Positions 58,101-64,000 of a DNA stretch of 64,000 nt are shown here, in pieces. The position numbers and the translations under genes are program-made. The notes under the pieces were generated by a model. That model did not search any database. It saw only the letters and a program-made list of their open reading frames with translations, and was not told the DNA's origin. The stretch is from contig NC_061804.1 in assembly GCF_021462225.1 (NCBI RefSeq), positions 8,297,740 to 8,361,739 of the forward strand, written 5' to 3'. Every line of letters starts with the position of its first letter. Position 1 is the stretch's first letter. Source of the stretch: Girardinichthys multiradiatus (taxonomy: Eukaryota > Chordata > Actinopteri > Cyprinodontiformes > Goodeidae).

Positions 58101-58640
58101 AGCTTTTTCTTTCTTTTCTTACATTTTTTTAACTGGGAGAATTACTACACACTGTATGTTGGCATAGTGTTTAACTTAAGACGTTAACTTCAGGTAAACT
58201 TTGGGTTTGTGTCCTGCACATTTCTTTAATTTTATTTTCAACAAGTTATAAAATGGTCTGGGTTATTTTATATTTTTTTTGTACATCTTTGAAAGTTTTA
58301 TTTCATTTTGGAAAGTAGATTTTAAATGTGTGTTTGAGAAGCTGCAGAGATTCAATAGCTAAAATGGATAAAAATGCATCATTAATTACATGATATTTTT
58401 GTTTAATGAGAATGATGATTTGTCTAAATGTGACTTAAATATGTTACATTTGTTGAGCACACATTTTATAATCATGCTTTCATAAAATAAACTTTTGGAT
58501 TTTGGAACTATTAGATTATGACCACTGACAGGTGAAGTGAATAACACCGATTATCTTTTCATAGTGGTACTCGTTAGTGAGTGGGTAGTATTAGGCAGTA
58601 AAAAAATTTGGGTCTCACGCTTAGAATAAAAAAGAAATTG
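55151..58640. other. Long non-coding stretch, nothing recognised
   Basis: Over 3.4 kb no transposon, SINE, LINE or exon was recognised on either strand. Confidence 0.45.
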
Positions 58641-59200
58641 GCCAATGAAAAGATTTGTGCAGTTTGACAAGAGTAAGTTTGAGATATCCATCGAAAGTGG
58701 TTTGAGGAATGAAGAGCGGAGAACTGGAGAGATGATGATCTAACAAACGAGCTACTGTAGCTCAGATTTCTGAAGACATTAATACTGGTTCTGATAGAAA
58801 GGAGTCCGAATACCCAGTGGTTTGGTGCATATAGGAATGCACTGCAGCAGACCTGTCATGGTGGAAATAGTAATCCCTGATAGGTTTTACCCCGCTCAGC
58901 AGGATGAGTACCTCCTGCCACAAAGCAATAATAGGTCGGGAATACTTTAAGGAGCACGACAATCAGTTTCAGGTGTTTATTTGGCTTTTAAATCCATCCG
59001 ATATTAATGCAGTTGAGCAGATTTTGTATGTGCTGGACAAAGTCCAATCCCTGGAGACCCTACCTGCCAATTAACAGAATTTAATTAATCTGATGTGCAA
59101 CATACTGTAGCACCCCTTAAGAGGTCTTGTAGAGTCCATGTCTTGACGGGTCAGGGCTATTGTAGCAAAACATACTATTGTCCAAAATGGACCATATTTT
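58641..59200 (+). mobile_element. Tc1/mariner relic with internal deletion
   Basis: AACAAACGAGCTACTGTAGCTCAG (58743) reads the RATVAQI motif of a fish Tc1 family. TGGTTCTGATAGAAAGGAGTCCGAAT continues it. After a gap, GCTCAGCAGGATGAGTACC is a degraded FQQDN motif and CTGCCACAAAGCAATAATAGGT follows it. The sequence ends with GTCCATGTCTTGACGGGTCAGGGCTATTG, the C-terminal RRVRA region. The first catalytic aspartate is lost and frames are broken. Confidence 0.75.
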
Positions 59201-60940
59201 GCTTTTTTGTTATCGGTACTCACATTAGTTCACATTAATTAAATCGTTCATAAAATCTAAAGCATGCAGGACACTGGCCCTCAAGGGCCGACCTAACATG
59301 TAAACCAGTGTTTGGTATGTAAGAGCTGGCATGTCCAGAACAGACAGCAGCAGGAATGAGGGTTGGGACCATGCACTTGATGCAACTGACCAGAGTCCTG
59401 TTTTGGGTTTGCATAAGACTGGATGGTCCTGTGGTGCTGGGTGGTTCTGTCTTAGCACCCACAAGGAGCAGAGGCAGAGTAAAGACTTTAATCAGAAGCT
59501 GGAGTAGGCTAATGGAAACCAACAACCAGTCAGAACATTACAAGCATCATGTTTAGAACTTGCAACTGAGTTTGGAGTTTTATCTGATATCCTCCCAAAA
59601 ACAGCTAAATTATTTATCTTCAACTATTAAGTCTAATGTAAATGTACTTGTTTTGACTGAGAAGCTGTGTGTGGGTTAGCTCTACTTTAGTGTTCCTGGA
59701 ATGTTTCACAGGATCAAATGCATCATCTGAAAAGGTGCAGGAACCCCACTAATTACGCTGATGACCTTCAGCTGTGGCCAGTGTGGTTTGAGGAGAAGGA
59801 CTCACAGGAAGCATTGTGAGGGATGCAACTTTTTCTAAAGTAGTTTAGAAGTTATTTTGAGGAATACCCACCTTTTACAGTAAAAAAAACAAACTTACTT
59901 TAAAACCTCCGACGGAGCTCGCCACCCAGTGAGAGGCTGGATGGAGCTGTTGGGGCAACCAGATGAGAGGACTAATCAGGGGAACAGCAGGTGGGTTAAC
60001 TATACCTTATTTCTCTTGCTTGCTACAGGAGCTCATTTTTCACTACATAATTATGAAAATGTATTGGTAGATGTGACAGCAGTACTGTCTCTACTAGCTT
60101 GTACCATTAACCCACAAATGCATTTTCCTTATGCGTGTCTCCGTTTAAAGAGGAAAAACCCTGCTTTCTGTCGCAAAGTTGCATTGACTCCCATTGCGCC
60201 CCCTTTTGGTGGAAAGCAGATTTGCCCTCCTCCAAAAGGATGCATAGCTCTGAGAGAGAACGAAGAGATGTGAACTTCAATTAATCGTTAGTGTTTTGAT
60301 CAGAGATTGTGAAACATTCCTAAACACAGTGTTTTGTTTCAAACGGGGGTCAATAAATTAGGATAGTGGCTCCTATTGGCAGGGATGCAGAGATAATGGG
60401 ATGCGTAGTTAAAATGTCTGCACTTAGATGTCCAGAAGTTAAAAATAAAACAAGATTTAATGTTTACTGAATGAGATGTTTATATTGATGCAATGAAGTT
60501 TTCTAAGAGTCATCACCCTGGCAGTGGAAAGTCTAGTTGGTTTATTTAAGAACCAGTAATGAACTTGCTCAGACTCTAATGAGGTTCTGAAAGCACTTCA
60601 GTTGGAAAAAAAACTCGTTGGAACCAAGAGGTTGTTAAACTGGGGATGATTTTCTTCTGCCTGATATTTACCCCTGATTCCCAGTCAGGAAAAGTCTGCA
60701 TCAAGCTGTTAGTCATGGTTAGTCAGCAGGGAGAGACAGCACAAAATCTGTTCGTGTGAGTTGGAGTGACGACTTGAGTCTGCAAGTGTGTGAGGAGAAT
60801 CGACCCGAGCTCAGTTACAGTCTATAAACACATCATTTGAGCTTAATCTGATCCCAGTCAGGGTCCAGATGCGAATATGTTGCCAGTGAAGCAAAACGGG
60901 TTTGACACAATTATAATCTCAGACTGAATTAATAATGATG
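59201..60940. other. Non-coding stretch with two weak repeat resemblances
   Basis: GCATGCAGGACACTGGCCCTCAAGGGCC (about 59263-59290) resembles the repeat at 62060-62195. The segment 60170-60250 has GACTCCCATTGCGCCCCCTTTTGGTGG and inverted CCTTTTGG/CCAAAAGG words that I associate loosely with fish MITE-like repeats. An open frame (59929-60273, 114 codons) overlaps the latter and is probably not a gene. Confidence 0.4.
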
Positions 60941-61135
60941 AGGTGCGGCTCGTGGCGCAACAGTACAGTGTGCGACCCATATATAGAACCTTCAGTCCTC
61001 GATGCGGCTGTCCCGGGTTCGAGTCCTGGTCCGATGATGTTTGCAAAAAGTCTCCCCCCTTTCTCCACCCCCTTTCCTATCTGCCTACTTTCAGAAAAAA
61101 ACAAAAATAATGGCCACTAGTGCCGCACAACAAAA
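60941..61135 (+). mobile_element. tRNA-derived SINE, second family
   Basis: A box A-like TGGCGCAACAG (60953-60963) and a perfect box B GGTTCGAGTCC (61016-61026) mark an RNA polymerase III promoter. The body CGACCCATATATAGAACC and CTCGATGCGGCTGTCCCGGG, and the end AATAATGGCCACTAGTGCCGC, fit a SINE-like repeat common in fish genomes. It is unlike the SINE at 7201. A clean target duplication could not be identified. Confidence 0.75.
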
Positions 61136-62059
61136 TATAAAATAAGTGATGAAGGGTCGTATTAAAATAAGACTTTGTTAATGTAGAATTTAAAAAGACC
61201 TTCGGTGATTTGTAGAATGCAGGTAATTTTGCCAGTGGTGAAATGTTGCTAATGCCTCAGCAAAGTATCCTCTCAGTATGATTAAAGTTAATATAGGAAC
61301 AAATTCAAAAAAGTTTTGGTTGCATTATTGGCAGTTATAAAGTTAAAAGCACAAACTAACATTTCCATAATAATAATAATGGAATAATAATCACAGAATC
61401 AGCTAATCAATGGAATAAAATCTGCAAGAACATTTTGGTTAAATGTCTACATGGCATGTTTTTATTGGTCTCATCAAATCTCATCAAAAAAAAAAAAAAA
61501 GAGTAATTTCCTGGTTAAATAAATAAAAAATAATTACTAACAAGGTGAGTCCAAATTAAATCTGATTCAAGCTTGACGTAAATTTGTTGTGTACAAACGA
61601 CATTTTTCATGGTCCTTCTTGAAAGGTTTCAAACACCTACAGATTAAGATTCACATTGACTGCATGTCATGGAGCACAGTATGTTGAAGTTGGTGTTTAT
61701 ATCTAGTGGTGCATCTTCCCAGTGAAGTGGGACCTGTGTTATCACTGAATCTTTGTCTTAAAGATGAGCCTCATATCAAAACGCAGCTCTAACATTTTGA
61801 CTATGTCAGCTGATATTACGATAATGTTCAAAGGGTATTCCTTAATTAATTGTGCTTAATCGTATTACAACAGAGAATACCTCAGGCTGTGTAATATTTC
61901 AATGGAGAGCTGTACAGTTCAGCCTAATAAATTCCCTATTATTTCCCCACCCCCCCTGCTCCCCAGCCTCCCCAATCTTAATCCTAAACTGAGCATGTTA
62001 ACCTGGTTCAACACAACTGAGCTTAATGAATGCCTAACTAGTAGGTCTCTGTAGACCTT
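61136..62059. other. Non-coding stretch, nothing recognised
   Basis: An A-run lies at 61485-61500 and a C-rich run at 61949-61976. The block 61830-62040, with ATTAATTGTGCTTAATCG, is a possible conserved non-coding element. Confidence 0.4.
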
Positions 62060-62195
62060 GATGACCTACTAAGGAGGTAAATCAGTCATTTGAATCATTT
62101 GAATCAGATGAGTTGGAGCAAGGACAAATCTAAAACATGCAGGACACCAGCCCTCGAGGGCTGGAGTTGGACACCCCTGGTGTAGACAGTATTCA
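62060..62195. repeat. Interspersed repeat with palindromic core
   Basis: The 18-bp perfect palindrome CCAGCCCTCGAGGGCTGG (62147-62164) is embedded in CATGCAGGACACCAGCC and GGAGTTGGACACCCCTGG. This text is shared in changed form with about 59263-59290 and recurs widely in fish genomes as I remember it. Family and transposition mechanism are not known to me; a non-autonomous DNA transposon is likely. Confidence 0.6.
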
Positions 62196-64000
62196 TTGAC
62201 CTTACTGATCCAAAGGTGTCACTAAATAAATTGGAATATTTCAGTAAAGTTAATTTGAAGGTTTTATTTTGATGATTATGGTTTACAGCATAATGTGAAA
62301 TTTACATATGAGGAATAAAAAGGATTTAATACAGAAATGTTGCTATGGTCCCTTTGGGACCAAGACAATCACCAGTGTGAGATACTTCGATGCGTTTTAA
62401 TGCCTTGTTGTGCATTCTTATTTTATTTTATTTTAATCACAACATGAATTCCACAGATTTTTAAGCTTTCGACATTCCCATCTGACATGTTTCTCTCTGA
62501 CCTTTGGCTCAAAAGGGGAGACTCATCCCATCCCAGGTGAAGCAGGAGAAAGTGGTCTAATAGTGCCAGAGCAGCTGTCCAGAACGTCTTTTTTCTGTTT
62601 CAGTCAGAGATAAATGACTCTGGGCTGCATTAAAAGTGAGAAGGGGGAGAAGCTTAATGGAGCCCTGCAGCACTCTGGGAACCATTCGATCCCTCTTATC
62701 CTTCCTGCTACTGATGACCTAATCAACCACCCGGATTATCCGTAAACTGTGTCCTAAACTTTGTAGTTTAGGGCACTATTCCTATTAAGAATGATAAAAC
62801 AGTGCTTAAGAGGCAGTCACTTAAAATGTTAGCAAAGTAAACGAATACGATTGGGCAGTAAATATGGTATAAATCAGGTTTTTCCAAGACACAAATAACA
62901 GGTTTTGTTTCGCAAGGAAGTATTTCTGCTATTGTCCAAAAACACTCACTAAAAAAAGGTTGAAATGTCCTTAAGCACCAAGTATGACATGTCCGATTTG
63001 AACATAATCTGCCAAATACAGACCAGTAATGTGTATGTAAATAATTTGATTAATGAGGAGCTAACATCTAAAACGGACACCAGAGGTCATAAGAAGTGGC
63101 ATCCTGAGTGGAGAGATGGTGTAATCAGACGGTTCCCAGAGGATCTGACGGTCATTATGAGTGATTGAACGTCACCAGACTTGGAGGATGACTTGTAGAT
63201 GCATCAGACTACATCTACAAGCATCCACCAGCACTTGGTGGTGAACAAACATGGCTTATCAGGACAGTCCTATGTTTTTCTGTTTTTTCTACTTTAGCAG
63301 TGTTTCTGTACAGACTAATTGTTGGTAGAAAATCTGATAATGAAATAGTGTTGAATTGGCTTCATTTTATTGTTTTACTTTAATTAAATTTTTTATTTTA
63401 TTTTAATACAAGTTATTTTTGCTTTTTGTCATGTTAGTTTTAAATAATTGAAAAATGGGAAGTTTAAATTGGCTTTATTGGTCACATTAAACGACCACCG
63501 TGTTAATTGTAGTGCCAGCTGGTGGCCTAAATGGTGACCTGCAACCAATTTTAACATTAGGTCGACTTTAAAGTTGATGTTGCTTCTTCCCTCTGAACTA
63601 CTGCAGTAAGATTTCAGTCCAGAATGAGCAACATTAAAATTGTCTCTCTGCTCTTCCTGTCAAATACGTTCTTAAAAGAGGTTTAATTCATGCTTTACTT
63701 CATTTGGCTTCAAAATATTTCTCTCCCAAATTATGACCTCACAAATATTTATTTACAATATCCAGCTCCGCATTAAAACTTCTTCCTACTTTAACCACTG
63801 AATAAACAATATATTTTATATTGACCTATTACCTCTATATCTAAATCTCACGCCTCTAGCTGAGAAGTTCAATATCTTTTTGGGCTGAAACGAGTCACCG
63901 AATGATTCGAGTACCTTGACAACGAGAGATGGGGAGAGGCTAAAAGAAGCACAGAGAAATGACGCTTTAAACCGAGCAGAAAAGAAAACTCAGCACAGTG
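62196..64000. other. Non-coding stretch with a hairpin and a weak hAT-like tip
   Basis: A perfect hairpin lies at 63192-63221. Near 63880, TGGGCTGAAACGAGTCACCG and GATTCGAGTACC resemble the tip of a hAT-like element that may continue beyond the window. A 67-codon frame at 62965-63168 matches no family I know. Confidence 0.4.
63192..63221. repeat. Perfect hairpin, 10-bp arms, 10-nt loop
   Basis: CTTGTAGATG (63192-63201) and CATCTACAAG (63212-63221) are exact reverse complements. It has no recognised context. Confidence 0.9.

Noticed and set aside
59929..60273. 114-codon frame as a small gene
   Set aside because: Overlaps a segment resembling a dispersed fish repeat and has no recognisable domain.
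60953..61026. Functional tRNA gene
   Set aside because: It has pol III boxes but no cloverleaf acceptor stem, and SINE body sequence follows.

Overview
The window looks like non-coding teleost (ray-finned fish) nuclear DNA. It is AT-rich, it has no operons, ribosome-binding sites or RNA genes, and I find no confident host exon. It is packed with repeat families I know from fish genomes: Tc1/mariner (IS630-Tc1) transposons, tRNA-derived SINEs, L2/CR1-like LINEs and long simple repeats. A percomorph, perhaps a killifish relative, is plausible, but that is a weak inference from the repeat families. The window is probably intergenic or lies in a very large intron.

Layout. 1-3.5 kb: GAT repeat, then a Tc1 relic (1464-2898) split by an unrecognised CpG-rich insert. 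3462-3821: a pure (TATC)90 tract. 6.2-9.1 kb: an AT palindrome region, a possible LTR remnant, a SINE with a 14-bp target duplication (7201-7558) and a dead Tc1 element with complete ends (7707-9092). 10290-10736: a MITE-like Tc1 deletion derivative. 12.1-14.5 kb: a minus-strand L2-like LINE that has lost its reverse transcriptase core. 14.8-15.6 kb: a SINE cut in two by a 523-bp solo LTR with a 5-bp target duplication. 16.5 kb: a Tc1 relic. 21.4-23.7 kb: a Tc1 element with very long inverted repeats nested in an older Tc1 relic. 25-26.4 kb, 30 kb and 30.3-31.2 kb: more transposon and LINE relics. 34.0-35.9 kb: a Tc1 nested in another Tc1, with a deletion that fused them. 38040-38398: a second SINE with a target duplication. 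40426-40455: a possible 30-nt microexon. 41-44.2 kb: LINE and Tc1 fragments. 44197-45435: the best-preserved transposon, with a 328-residue open transposase of DD36E spacing. 47.9-55.2 kb: several Tc1, LINE and SINE relics, and a GC-rich block open on both strands (51.6-52.1 kb). 58.6-61.1 kb: a Tc1 relic and a second type of tRNA-derived SINE. 62-64 kb: a palindromic repeat and a hairpin.

How the parts relate. Nothing here forms a pathway. The interest lies in the layering of mobile elements: at least fifteen Tc1/mariner pieces from several families, three clear nested insertions plus one unrecognised insert, and inactivating lesions that can be read directly (lost catalytic residues, nonsense codons, internal deletions). 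Family assignments rest on remembered family sequence features, not on a database search. I did not find a convincing undescribed biological system. The most open questions are the unidentified CpG-rich insert, the microexon candidate and the GC-rich block.
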